64,000 nucleotides of DNA from Labilithrix luteola. GTDB taxonomy: Bacteria > Myxococcota_A > Polyangia > Polyangiales > Polyangiaceae. A program made the translations under genes and the position numbers. The stretch is from assembly GCF_001263205.1 (NCBI RefSeq), contig NZ_CP012333.1:2790001-2854000 (forward strand), given 5' to 3'. Below, piece after piece: positions 15,302 to 23,850 of this stretch; position 1 is the stretch's first letter, and every line of letters starts with the position of its first letter. The notes under the pieces are model-generated. The model was not told the origin of the DNA. It worked only from the letters and a program-made list of their open reading frames with translations, and did no database searches.

Positions 15302-16828
15302 ATGGGCAATGAACGGGACCGCGCTCCGATGCTCTTCGCCAGCCCTCTCTACGGCGTCTTCCTGCTCGTCACGTACACGGTGTTCTGGGCACTGCGGAAG
15401 CGCGCGTTCTTGCGGCCGCTCTTCTTGATGCTCGCGAGCTACGTCTTCTACTTCGTCGGGACGTACGACTCCGCGCTCGAACAGGAAGTGCCGCTCGGGC
15501 CGCTCGGCTGGACGCTCCTCTGCGTCGGCATCATCTTCGTCGGCAGCTCGCTCGACTACTTCATCGGCCGCCTGCTCGGCCGAACGGAGAGCCCCACCGC
15601 GCGCAAGGCGCTGCTCCTCGTCTCGGTCGTCTACTACCTGGGCGTTCTTTCGGTCTTCAAGTACTTCAACTTCGCCGTCGACTCGATCGCCACGGTTTGC
15701 AGCTGGATTGGCGTGCACGTCTCCCCCGTGCACTTGCGGCTCGTACTGCCCTTCGGCATCTCGTTCTTCACGTTCGAGACGATGAGCTACACGATCGACG
15801 TCTATCGGCGGGAGATCCCACCGGCCGATCGCTACCTCGATTACCTGCTCTTCGTGGCCTTCTTCCCGCACCTCGTGGCGGGTCCCATCGTGCGCCCGAA
15901 GACCATGCTCCCGCAGCTCGCGGCGGAGCCGGTTGCGAGCGAAGCGATGAAGGCCGAAGGCCTCTACCTCATCGCCACCGGCTTGATGAAGAAGGTCATC
16001 ATCGGCGACACGCTCGGCATCAACCTCGTCAACCGCGTCTTCGACAATCCGGAGCGCTTTTCGTCGCTCGAGGTACTGGTCGCCGTCTACGCCTACGCGA
16101 TCAAGATCTACGCGGACTTCTCGGGCTACAGCGATGTCGCCATCGGCAGCGCGAAGCTCTTCGGCTACGAGCTCCCCAAGAATTTCGACGCGCCGTACAC
16201 GTCGTCGGACCTGCAGGAGTTCTGGCGCCGCTGGCACATCTCGCTTTCGTCGTGGCTGCGCGATTACCTCTACATCTCTCTCGGAGGGAACCGCGGCAGC
16301 AAGTGGGCGACGTACCGCAACCTGATGCTCACGATGGTGCTCGGTGGCCTATGGCACGGCGCTTCGTGGAACTTCGTCATCTGGGGTGCCCTCCACGGCG
16401 GCGCTCTCGGCGTGAACCGCGCCTGGCAACGTTCGCGGAAAGCGCCCCAAGAGACACGCCAAGAGACACAAAAGAAGCCTTCGTCCGAGATCACGCTCGG
16501 CCGTGTGATCTCCGTCTTCGCCACGTTCCACTTCGTGTGCTTCGCGTGGATCTTCTTCCGCGCGCCGACGTTCGCCCACGCCACCTTGATGCTGGAGCGC
16601 ATGGGCAAGTTGACGTTCGACTCGCCGAACCTCGCGCCGAAAGTGCTGGCCGTGCTCGCGCTCGGCATCATCACGCACTTTTTGCCCCGCGACCTGCTCA
16701 CGCAGCTCCGAAGCGCGTTCGCACGCAGCCCGGCTCTGGTGCAAGGCGTCACGCTCGCTGCCACGGCCTACGCCATCCACTTCGCCGCAGGCGCGAAGGC
16801 GGAGCCCTTCATCTATGGCCAGTTCTGA
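15302..16828 (+). CDS. MBOAT O-acyltransferase, AlgI type
   Basis: A 508-residue polytopic inner-membrane protein of the MBOAT family in the AlgI/DltB branch. Family marks include LPFGISFFTFETMSYTIDVYR, the segment FFPHLVAGPIVRP, IKIYADFSGYSDVAIGSA, FWRRWHISLSSWLRDYLYI, and the active-site region GGLWHGASWNF with the conserved His near 351 and a second His near 365. Such proteins pass an acyl group (often acetyl) across the membrane to a partner SGNH or AlgJ/X-type protein that modifies a polysaccharide. The two SGNH proteins nearby are candidate partners. ATG 15302 has AGGTCGGA upstream. Confidence 0.9.
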   Translation: MGNERDRAPMLFASPLYGVFLLVTYTVFWALRKRAFLRPLFLMLASYVFYFVGTYDSALEQEVPLGPLGWTLLCVGIIFVGSSLDYFIGRLLGRTESPTARKALLLVSVVYYLGVLSVFKYFNFAVDSIATVCSWIGVHVSPVHLRLVLPFGISFFTFETMSYTIDVYRREIPPADRYLDYLLFVAFFPHLVAGPIVRPKTMLPQLAAEPVASEAMKAEGLYLIATGLMKKVIIGDTLGINLVNRVFDNPERFSSLEVLVAVYAYAIKIYADFSGYSDVAIGSAKLFGYELPKNFDAPYTSSDLQEFWRRWHISLSSWLRDYLYISLGGNRGSKWATYRNLMLTMVLGGLWHGASWNFVIWGALHGGALGVNRAWQRSRKAPQETRQETQKKPSSEITLGRVISVFATFHFVCFAWIFFRAPTFAHATLMLERMGKLTFDSPNLAPKVLAVLALGIITHFLPRDLLTQLRSAFARSPALVQGVTLAATAYAIHFAAGAKAEPFIYGQF

Positions 16829-17581
16829 CGCCGTTTTGTCGATCGCGTCACGACGGCTCGGGAGCATCCTAAGTACGCCGATGATGCCGAACGAACACGA
16901 GGCCGCGCTTCCGAGGCACGAGCGAGACAGAATGGCTCCGCAGACGCGACACGGCCGAGTCGACGCTACCGTCGCGCCTACATCGTCGCTGAAATCTGTG
17001 CAAGAAAAGTGGTCGACCTCGCGAAGTGGCTGTAGCTTACATAAAGCGATGAGTGACCTCGTCACTTGCATCGATTCGAGCGTGGGAGGGCAATGCCGAA
17101 CGTTTTCGGCCTGACCGGCGCGCCGACCTCCGAGCTTTTAGGCTCGAGGTCGAGCCTGCGCCGAGCCGACGTCGGCCCTCAGCGGCGGGACCCGCGAGGA
17201 CGCCTCCGTGCGCGTGGCGTAGTACGCGCACATCCAGTCACGCCCAACGATACGCTCCAGACGCTGCAAGACACCTCCGCGACGGGTGGTCTGGCAGCAT
17301 CGAGCAGGCGCTCGCGCGGAGTCGGTGGAAAGCATCACGCCACCGACTCAGCTGCGAACGTCGCGCCCGGGCACGACCTCGAGCAAGAGGTCTCGTTCCC
17401 ATTCGGCGTCAGCGTGCCCGCACGCTTGGCGCAAACACACCGCGTGTCGACGTGGTCACTCGGTCGGCTCCCACGTTCCGACTACGGCCGCGAAGACACC
17501 TCGTTTGACCACCGCCGGGGACGGGTGCCCCGACGATGTCTGTGGAACGTGCTGCTCATGCAGCCCAAGAGGTACAACCGG
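16829..17581. other. 753-bp stretch without a convincing gene
   Basis: Open frames cross this region but their translations are Arg/Pro-rich with no motif, signal or ribosome site, so I see no protein gene. A patch around 16990-17060 is AT-richer than its surroundings and could hold a promoter. A hairpin-forming AGGCTCG-AGGT-CGAGCCT motif lies at ~17138. A small non-coding RNA cannot be excluded, but nothing like the C-loop RNA unit is present. Confidence 0.4.
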
Positions 17582-17842
17582 ATGACTCCTATCATCACGT
17601 CTCTCGAGACCTTGTCTCTCGAGCAGGCACTGGCTTACCTGGATGCCGCTGAAGGTGACGAACTCGCTGCCGCGTTCGCGTTGGCGAAAGATCGAAACTT
17701 CCTCGACGGTGCCTCAGGTGAGTTGGATCCCGATGAGGCGGAGGTACACCACGCCTTGTTTCTCCTGCGCCGTGCTCGCGGACTGAACGCGCCCAGCTTC
17801 GACCTGATGCGCGTCCAGCTCCGTAACCGCGTCGCAGCCTGA
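17582..17842 (+). CDS. Small acidic hypothetical protein
   Basis: An 86-residue protein with no recognised family. ATG 17582 has AAGAGG 9 bp upstream. The protein is helix-rich and acidic in the middle (LDAAEGDELAAAFALAKDRN, DPDEAEVHHALFLLRRAR) with a basic C-terminus, as expected of a small soluble regulatory or adaptor protein. The frame stays open far upstream, but that part has no plausible protein character. A stem-loop with 9-bp arms follows within 40 bp and may end its transcript. Confidence 0.5.
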   Translation: MTPIITSLETLSLEQALAYLDAAEGDELAAAFALAKDRNFLDGASGELDPDEAEVHHALFLLRRARGLNAPSFDLMRVQLRNRVAA

Positions 17843-17878
17843 TTCGAAGCCACGAGAACTCGTAACTTCGAAACCTGG

Positions 17879-17915
17879 CCCGGGTCGGGTGGGATGACCT
17901 CCCTCTCGACCCGGG
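17879..17915 (+). terminator. GC-rich stem-loop after the small acidic gene
   Basis: CCCGGGTCG (17879-17887) and CGACCCGGG (17907-17915) form a perfect 9-bp stem around a 19-base loop. No U-tract follows, so it is at best a weak or factor-assisted terminator, or a leader structure of the downstream monooxygenase gene. Confidence 0.35.
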
Positions 17916-17941
17916 GAGGGACATTGGGAGGGGGGCTTCTG

Positions 17942-17956
17942 TACGGCTGAGCCGTA
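17942..17956. promoter_or_regulatory. 15-bp palindrome upstream of the aryl-CoA monooxygenase gene
   Basis: TACGGCTGAGCCGTA is a perfect 7-bp inverted repeat around one central base, 56 bp before the ATG at 18013. The size and position suit an operator for a dimeric repressor of a catabolic gene (TetR, MarR or GntR type). No such regulator gene lies beside it, so the factor is unknown. Confidence 0.4.
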
Positions 17957-18012
17957 AGCGCTTTCGCGCGCGCTAGGCTTCGATTCGAGCGAGTGATACG
18001 ACCGCTTGAATC

Positions 18013-20295
18013 ATGAAGGTCGTCTGCATCGGCGGTGGCCCGGCGGGCCTGTATTTCGCGCTCCTCTACAAGAAAGCGCGGCCTGACGCGGACATCACCG
18101 TCGTCGAACGCAACGCAAAGGGCGTCACCTTCGGCTGGGGCGTGGTCTTCTCCGACGAGACGCTGTCTTACCTCGAGGAGAACGACCGCCCCACGCACGA
18201 GGCGATCACGGAAGCGTTCGCCCACTGGACGGCGATCGACATCCACTACAAGGGCGAGTGCCTTCGGTCCGACGGCCACGGCTTCTCGGGCATCGCGCGT
18301 CGTGAGCTTCTGCGCATCCTGGCGGACAGGTGTTCCGAGCTGGGCGTGAAGCTCGTCTACGACACCGATCTCGTGTCGGAAGCCGACTACGCCAAGTACA
18401 CGGCCGATGCGGACCTGGTCGTCGCGTGCGATGGCGTCAAGAGCAGGGTGCGGGATCTGTACGCGGACACGTTCCGCCCCTCGCTCGACGTCCGAAAGGC
18501 CCACTACATCTGGCTGGGCACCAAGAAGACCTTCGACGCGTTCACCTTCTACTTCGAAGAGAACGAGCACGGGATGTTCCAGGTGCACGCGTACCGGTTC
18601 GACCGGGACACGAGCACCTTCATCGTCGAGTGCGATCACGACTCGTTCGTCGCCGCGGGCCTCGATCGTGCGAGCACCGAAGAGAGCATCGCGTACTGCG
18701 AGAAGGTCTTCGGCAAGCACCTCGGCGGCGAGAAGCTCCTCGCCAACAAGAGCGCGTGGGTCCAGTTCGTCACGGTCAAGAACGAGAAGTGGCACCACGA
18801 GAACATCGTTCTCCTCGGTGACGCAGTGCACACGGCGCACTTCTCGATCGGCTCGGGAACGAAGCTCGCGATGGAAGACTCCATCGCGCTCGTCCACGCG
18901 CTGAAGAAGAACCTCAGCGCCGACGTGAAGCCCTCGCGCGCCGACATCGAGCGGGCGTTGGTGGCCTACGAGGAAGAGCGCCGGCCCATCGTCGAGCGCA
19001 CGCAGAAGGCCGCGCAAGACAGCCTGCTGTGGTTCGAGAACGTGAAGCGCTATCGCGACCTGCCGCCCACGCAGTTCGCCTTCAGCCTGCTCACGCGCAG
19101 CAAGCGCATCACCTACGACAACCTGAAGCTGCGCGACACGTCGTTCACCGAGCACGTCGCCACGCACTACGTGAACACGCTCGAGACGCCCGCCGAGAGC
19201 CGCTCGCTCGTGCCGCCGATGTTCACGCCGCTGCGCCTCCGCGACGTGGTGATTCCGAACCGCGTCGTGGTCTCGCCCATGTGCATGTATTCTGCACAAG
19301 ACGGCACACCGAACGACTTCCACTTCACGCACTACACGTCACGCGCCATGGGCGGCGCCGGCCTCGTGATGACCGAGATGACCGACGTCTCGCGCGAAGC
19401 CCGCATCTCGCCAGGCTGCACGGGCCTGTATCTGCCCGAGCACATCACGGCGTGGCGCGAGATCGTCGACTTCGTGCATGCGCACTCCAAGTCGAAGATC
19501 GGCATGCAGCTCGGTCACGCAGGCCGCAAGGGCTCGACCAAGTTGATGTGGGAAGGCTCCGATCGGCCGCTCGAATCGGGCAACTGGCCCATCGTGAGCG
19601 CCTCGCCGCTCCCGTATTTCCCTGACAGCCAGGTGCCGCGCGAGATGGACCGCGCCGAGATGGACGCGGTGAAGGCCGACTTCGTGCGCGCCGCGAAATG
19701 GGCCGACGAGGCGGGCTTCGACCTCCTCGAGCTGCACATGGCGCACGGTTACTTGCTCGCGAGCTTCCTCTCGCCGCTCACGAACGTCCGTAAAGACGTC
19801 TATGGCGGCGATCGCGAGGGCCGGATGCGCTATCCGCTCGAAGTGCTGGAGGCGGTGCGCGCGGCGTGGCCGAAGAACAAGCCGCTCAGCGTACGCATCT
19901 CGGCCACCGACTGGCTTCCCGGCGGCATCGAGGACGAAGACGTGATCGAGCTCGCACGCGCCCTCAAGGAGCGCGGCTGCGACGTCATCGACTGCTCGGC
20001 GGGCATGACCACGCCGGACTCGCGCCCGAAGTTCTACGGCCGCATGTATCAGGCGTTCTGGTCCGACATGATCAAGAACGACGTGAAAATCCCGACGATG
20101 GCCGTCGGCGGGATCTCGAGCGGCGATCAGGTCAACACGCTAGTCCTCTCGGGGCGCGCCGATCTCTGCGCCATCGCTCGCCCGCACCTCGCGAACCCGC
20201 ACTTCACGATGAACGCCGCCATCGACCAGGGCTATCGCGGCCTCGGCTGGCCCTCGCAGTACGGCATCGTGAAGCCGCTCCCCCCGCGCCCCTGA
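18013..20295 (+). CDS. Bifunctional aryl-CoA monooxygenase / Old-Yellow-Enzyme reductase
   Basis: A 760-residue cytoplasmic two-domain flavoenzyme. Residues 1-~390 are an FAD monooxygenase (GGGPAGLYFALL at 6-17, LLGDAVHTAHFSIGSGTK near 272-289). Residues ~395-760 are an NADH:flavin oxidoreductase of the Old Yellow Enzyme family (PNRVVVSPMCMYSA, MQLGHAGRKGS, LELHMAHGYLLASFLSPL, RADLCAIARPHL). This fusion is the layout of 2-aminobenzoyl-CoA monooxygenase/reductase and of proteins named salicylyl-CoA 5-hydroxylase, which attack aromatic CoA thioesters in aerobic catabolism. Which substrate applies here cannot be told, and no CoA ligase or ring-cleavage gene is adjacent. Its last 198 bp recur at 23640-23837. 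Confidence 0.85.
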   Translation: MKVVCIGGGPAGLYFALLYKKARPDADITVVERNAKGVTFGWGVVFSDETLSYLEENDRPTHEAITEAFAHWTAIDIHYKGECLRSDGHGFSGIARRELLRILADRCSELGVKLVYDTDLVSEADYAKYTADADLVVACDGVKSRVRDLYADTFRPSLDVRKAHYIWLGTKKTFDAFTFYFEENEHGMFQVHAYRFDRDTSTFIVECDHDSFVAAGLDRASTEESIAYCEKVFGKHLGGEKLLANKSAWVQFVTVKNEKWHHENIVLLGDAVHTAHFSIGSGTKLAMEDSIALVHALKKNLSADVKPSRADIERALVAYEEERRPIVERTQKAAQDSLLWFENVKRYRDLPPTQFAFSLLTRSKRITYDNLKLRDTSFTEHVATHYVNTLETPAESRSLVPPMFTPLRLRDVVIPNRVVVSPMCMYSAQDGTPNDFHFTHYTSRAMGGAGLVMTEMTDVSREARISPGCTGLYLPEHITAWREIVDFVHAHSKSKIGMQLGHAGRKGSTKLMWEGSDRPLESGNWPIVSASPLPYFPDSQVPREMDRAEMDAVKADFVRAAKWADEAGFDLLELHMAHGYLLASFLSPLTNVRKDVYGGDREGRMRYPLEVLEAVRAAWPKNKPLSVRISATDWLPGGIEDEDVIELARALKERGCDVIDCSAGMTTPDSRPKFYGRMYQAFWSDMIKNDVKIPTMAVGGISSGDQVNTLVLSGRADLCAIARPHLANPHFTMNAAIDQGYRGLGWPSQYGIVKPLPPRP

Positions 20296-20381
20296 CCGAG
20301 CGCGCTCGACGCACACGTCCGTCGCGGCGTCCGTTGACGGACCACAACCGCCGTTGTCTATTCGTGTGCTCGGAGGACACG

Positions 20382-20696
20382 ATGGACAAATTCAAGTTCT
20401 CGACGCCGGTTCTCGCCCACAACTGGGTGGAGCGCCAACGCCTCAATCAAGCGGCGGACGACCTCCAAGCGCTCACGCGCGACACCAACACGACGGAGAA
20501 GCAGGTCCTTCGCTTGTTCGAGTTGGATCGCGACCAGGGACACGAGATCGCGAAGCTCCAAGCCGTGGTCTACGTGCTCATGCAGATGCTCGTCGAGTCC
20601 GGCGCGATGGACGCACAGAAGCTCGATGAGCGCGTTCGGGACGCCGTTACGAAGCTCGAAAGCAACCCCGAGTGGCAACGCATGCGCGGGCTTTGA
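20382..20696 (+). CDS. Small coiled-coil-like hypothetical protein
   Basis: A 104-residue protein without a recognised domain. Sequence from ~20 to 95 is almost continuous predicted helix (LNQAADDLQALTRD, VLRLFELDRDQGHEIAKLQ, VVYVLMQMLVESGAMD) with heptad-like leucine spacing, suggesting oligomerisation. There is no signal peptide or membrane segment. GGAGG lies 6-10 bp before the ATG. It follows the monooxygenase gene by 86 bp in the same direction and could share its transcript. Confidence 0.65.
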   Translation: MDKFKFSTPVLAHNWVERQRLNQAADDLQALTRDTNTTEKQVLRLFELDRDQGHEIAKLQAVVYVLMQMLVESGAMDAQKLDERVRDAVTKLESNPEWQRMRGL

Positions 20697-20760
20697 TCGA
20701 CCGGGGCTCACGCTGCTCGGAAATCGGCGGAGATACTCGGTCCGCAAACGGATCGGTGCC

Positions 20761-20981
20761 CTAGAGAGCTGACATCGCGTGCGCGCCCCGCGCCGAAGGT
20801 CCCTGGACGTTGCTCTGGGTCCACGTCGCGCCGTCCCACGCACACGCGTTGGAGACATCGTCGGTGCCGTCGTATCCCCCAACGAGCACGACCTTCCCAT
20901 TGAGCGTCCCCATGGCATGCACGTCGCGCGCGGAAGAGCCCTGGACGCTGCGCGGGGTCCACTGCGCGCCGTCCCACGCCC
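20761..20981 (-). pseudogene. Kelch-repeat protein remnant
   Basis: Read leftward, this segment encodes two linked kelch motifs. The first strand is AWDGAQWTPRSVQG, the body SARDVHAMGTLNGKVVLVGG and YDGT, and the second unit AWDGATWTQSNVQGPSARGAHAM with a stop soon after. This matches the surface kelch/galactose-oxidase-like proteins of myxobacteria. Only about one and a half blades remain. Upstream the frame runs into Arg/Pro-rich non-kelch sequence, so the body of the gene has been lost. Not expected to be functional. Confidence 0.6.
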
Positions 20982-21180
20982 CTGACCTCGGGCGCTCATC
21001 GAGTCGCTTACATGACGGGGCGCGCTCGGGGGCGCGTTTGGCTCGCGGGCGCCGACCGCGTTACGCGCGAGATCGTCGCACCGCATGCGCTCGAGCCGTC
21101 GCGCTGCGCGCGACGCGCTTTGTCCTCGCGCGTGCGCTCACCGCCGGCGATCGTGAGAACGCCCGCTTCGGCGCTTAACG

Positions 21181-21370
21181 CGAGCCAAACGGGCCCCCGA
21201 GCACGCCCCTCCCATCGCGAGCTCCCTTCGCTTCAGGAACGGCACCTTCGACAGCCGGCGACCGTGGAACGCGCTTTGCGCCAGCCAAACGCGCCACCGA
21301 GCCAAACGCGCCCTGGAGCACGCTCCATCGCGAGCTCTCTTCGCTTCAGTAACGGCACCATCGACGGCTC
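21181..21370. repeat. Two diverged ~73-bp direct repeats plus an inverted partial copy
   Basis: Copy A (21181-21256) and copy B (21298-21370) share the order GAGCCAAACG, GAGCACGC, CATCGCGAGCTC, TTCGCTTCAG, AACGGCACC, TCGAC with small differences. The GAGCCAAACGCGCC part occurs again just before copy B and, inverted, at about 21017-21047. The block lies between the kelch remnant and the glycine-rich gene with no convincing ORF, which fits repeat-mediated decay of a former surface-protein gene. Confidence 0.6.
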
Positions 21371-21520
21371 GACGCATCTGAGTGCTCGTCTGGCAGACGG
21401 TGAGCGATCAGCCGATCGCTGGGGGCCGCGAAGCTCGATCTCGCCGGTTACGGTGCAGGGGTCTACGAGCTCGTTCGCGTCAAGAGCCTGACGCCGCTCG
21501 CTTCGGACCCGGCCTAAGGC

Positions 21521-22519
21521 GTGCGCCTCGAGCTGAGCGCTCCTTTGAGCCGGCCTTTCAAGGCTCGCGGTGCGCAGGTCGTCAGAGTTGCGGAATACAC
21601 AGATCTGACGATACAGATCTCCGGCAAGCTCACCGCAACGCCGTGGGACGGTCATCGGGGCGGCATCATCGCCGTATTCGTCAATGGCGCGATGCAGGTC
21701 GACGGAACGATCGACGTCGACACCTGCGGGCTTCGCGACGGCGTTTCGTACGCGAACACCGGCCTCTACGACTGCGGCGCAACGCTCGACAGGGTCCCGA
21801 TCGCGGGCTTCGCGGCCAAGGGCGAAGGCCTCGTCACCATGCAGTATCGCGGCGAAGGTGATGGAGATCCGGCGGCGGCACCTGGCGGTCGTGGCAACGG
21901 CACGAACGGCGGCGGCGGTGGTCAATGCCACAACGCTGGCGCCGGCGGCGGCGGCAATGGAGGCGCCGGCGGCGTCGGTGGCCGCGAGTTCTCGTCGGAC
22001 GCCGACGGCGGAGCCTACGGAGGGCTCGCTGGCAGTGCCCTGCTCTATTCGGTGAAGGAGCGACTCGTGCTTGGCGGTGGCGGTGGCGCCGGAGATCGCC
22101 ACAAGAGCATCGATACGAGCGGAGGTCGTGGCGCTGGCGCCATGCTCATTCGCGCGCGCTCCCTCAAGGTCACCGGCGATATCCACGCGAATGGCGGCTC
22201 CGCAGGCCAGACGGCTCACGACGGCTCGGGCGGCGGTGGAGCGGGAGGCACGATCGCGCTCTTCGTCACCGAGACGGCATCGTGCGACAAGGTCCTGCGG
22301 GCCAACGGCGGAGCGGGCGGTTCGACGACGATGGCCCAGGTCGGTCCTGGCGGAGGCGGCGGTGGCGGCCACGTCTACCTGCAATCCACGAACAACGGCT
22401 GCTCATTCGAGGTGAAGTCCGGAATTGCCGGCATCCAGGCCAATCCGAACGCACTCGACGGACCTCACTATGGGGCGACGCCGGCCACCCCCGAGCAAGG
22501 CATCATCGAGGTTCCGTAG
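21521..22519 (+). CDS. Glycine-rich surface-type protein, probably 5'-truncated
   Basis: A 332-residue protein with a beta-rich first part (VVRVAEYTDLTIQISGKLTA, HRGGIIAVFVNGAMQVDG) and long Gly/Ala runs (including GGGGGQCHNAGAGGGGNGGAGG and VGPGGGGGGGHVYL). Such glycine-rich repeat proteins are usually exported adhesins or surface layers. The first possible start is GTG 21521, directly after an in-frame TAA (21515). Upstream of that stop the same frame reads sensibly for ~31 codons (AAKLDLAGYGAGVYELVRVKS). This suggests that a longer gene has been cut by a nonsense change and that no signal peptide survives. Confidence 0.55.
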   Translation: MRLELSAPLSRPFKARGAQVVRVAEYTDLTIQISGKLTATPWDGHRGGIIAVFVNGAMQVDGTIDVDTCGLRDGVSYANTGLYDCGATLDRVPIAGFAAKGEGLVTMQYRGEGDGDPAAAPGGRGNGTNGGGGGQCHNAGAGGGGNGGAGGVGGREFSSDADGGAYGGLAGSALLYSVKERLVLGGGGGAGDRHKSIDTSGGRGAGAMLIRARSLKVTGDIHANGGSAGQTAHDGSGGGGAGGTIALFVTETASCDKVLRANGGAGGSTTMAQVGPGGGGGGGHVYLQSTNNGCSFEVKSGIAGIQANPNALDGPHYGATPATPEQGIIEVP

Positions 22520-22525
22520 AGAAGG

Positions 22526-23461
22526 CTAGAGGTCGTACTTCGCCTTCAAGAACGCCTCCAGAGCTGCGACGTCCGCGGTCGAGAGGGTGCCCTTGATGGC
22601 GATGAGCTCGGCGATGTCGCCATGGAGCCTCTGAACGGGCTGCGGGCGACCTCCGACGTACGCGGGCAGCGTGGCGGCGTTGAACCCACTTTCGTCGTAT
22701 CCGCCGGCATCGACCAGCTCGGAGACTTTTTCGCCGCCGATGCGGAGCTCCAGCGTCGTTCCGGCCTTGTGCGCACCGACGATGCGGTACGTGTTGTCGT
22801 TCATGCCGCCATCGGAGAAGACCTCGCGGGTCGTGTCGATGCGCGCGACGTACCCGGTCTTCTCGCCATGAGGGTAGCTCGCCCATAGAAACGGACCGGG
22901 GAACGGGGCAACGTCGGTCCACTTCGCGTAAATGATGCCGTATTGCGCTGGCGCGTTCGTGTGGCGCACGACGGCATAGAGCGCGTAGTCGCTCGTCGCC
23001 CACTGCAGCGAGTCGCTGTCCTGAATCTGCAGGTACTCGTTGCCGGTGAAGTGAACGACGCCGTGATGATTGATGCTGGCGTCGTCGCCACCATCGAGGT
23101 GGGCGGGCTGCTGGAGAAGGTCGTTCTGCACCGCGTCGTTTTTCTGCGGGGATTGGTCCTTCCACACGAGGCCACCGTCCACCACGCCAAAGTCCTTGTC
23201 GGCCTCGAGCCAGAGAACGAGGCGGCTTCCGAGGGTTTGCGGAGAAAAGGGCGTCGAAGCGTCGGCGGCGTCCTGCCCGGATGCGTCGGGGACGGGCGCC
23301 GGGGAGTCATTCGATGGCGTGGTCGACGTGGTGCTCGGCGGCGAGCTCGGGTCCGCACCGGTCGTGGTCGACGTGGCCTCCCCACCACCACACGCATACG
23401 CCGCTGCCGCCAGGTAAACTGCACCGAACACCAAGAGCCCCCGTTTTTTCATACCTCCCAT
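22526..23461 (-). CDS. LamG/concanavalin-like lectin-domain lipoprotein
   Basis: A 311-residue protein with a short signal sequence ending AAAAYACGGG (lipobox Cys at ~24). A Thr/Ser/Pro/Asp linker runs to ~75, then a LamG-like jelly-roll domain follows: LVLWLEADKDFGV at the start, VWKDQSPQKNDAVQ, GVVHFTGNEYLQI, YALYAVVRH, and a last strand with LHGDIAELIAIKGTLS. Such domains bind carbohydrate or protein at the cell surface. GGGAGGT lies between two in-frame ATGs (23461 and 23452), so the exact start is uncertain. It converges on the glycine-rich gene with only 6 bp between stops. Confidence 0.75.
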   Translation of the reverse strand: MGGMKKRGLLVFGAVYLAAAAYACGGGEATSTTTGADPSSPPSTTSTTPSNDSPAPVPDASGQDAADASTPFSPQTLGSRLVLWLEADKDFGVVDGGLVWKDQSPQKNDAVQNDLLQQPAHLDGGDDASINHHGVVHFTGNEYLQIQDSDSLQWATSDYALYAVVRHTNAPAQYGIIYAKWTDVAPFPGPFLWASYPHGEKTGYVARIDTTREVFSDGGMNDNTYRIVGAHKAGTTLELRIGGEKVSELVDAGGYDESGFNAATLPAYVGGRPQPVQRLHGDIAELIAIKGTLSTADVAALEAFLKAKYDL

Positions 23462-23569
23462 CTCAAAACAGCGAGCTCCTCAGGACAACTCCCTCGTTTA
23501 GGGGACGCCGCACGGCGACGACGACTTCTCGGTCGCGACGCGCGCCGAGGCTTCTACGACCGCTCGTCG

Positions 23570-23638
23570 CCGTTGCGGAGGCGCGCGTCGTCCGTGAAGA
23601 CAAGCTTGCGCGCGAACGCCGTCGCGCACAGACCCGAC
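23570..23638 (-). pseudogene. Duplicated 3' end of the fetB-like gene
   Basis: These 69 bp align without gaps to 25015-25083, the last ~23 codons of the permease gene, with six mismatches by eye. No reading frame continues into a permease. The segment ends exactly at CCCGAC, which is shared with the piece fused to its right. Confidence 0.85.
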
Positions 23639-23639
23639 C

Positions 23640-23837
23640 ATGGCCGTCGGCGGGATCTCGAGCGGCGACCAGGTCAACACGCTGGTCCTCTCGGGCCGCG
23701 CCGATCTCTGCGCCATCGCTCGCCCGCACCTCGCGAACCCGCACTTCACGATGAACGCCGCCATCGACCAGGGCTATCGCGGCCTCGGCTGGCCCTCGCA
23801 GTACGGCATCGTGAAGCCGCTCCCCCCGCGCCCCTGA
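23640..23837 (+). pseudogene. Duplicated 3' end of the aryl-CoA monooxygenase/OYE gene
   Basis: These 198 bp repeat 20098-20295, the last 65 codons and stop of the bifunctional flavoenzyme, with three mismatches by eye. The copy still encodes MAVGGISSGDQVNTLVLSG and ends IVKPLPPRP, but it lacks all of the monooxygenase domain and most of the barrel, so it is a dead fragment. It is joined on its left to a fetB 3' fragment at CCCGAC, a 6-bp sequence present at both parental sites. This looks like the scar of an illegitimate tandem duplication. Confidence 0.9.
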
Positions 23838-23850
23838 CCAGCCCGCGCCT

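Noticed and set aside
17066..17581. Long 5' extension of the small acidic protein gene (open frame from 17066).
   Set aside because: The translation is Arg/Pro/Ser-rich without motif or signal, and a good ribosome site exists only at 17582.
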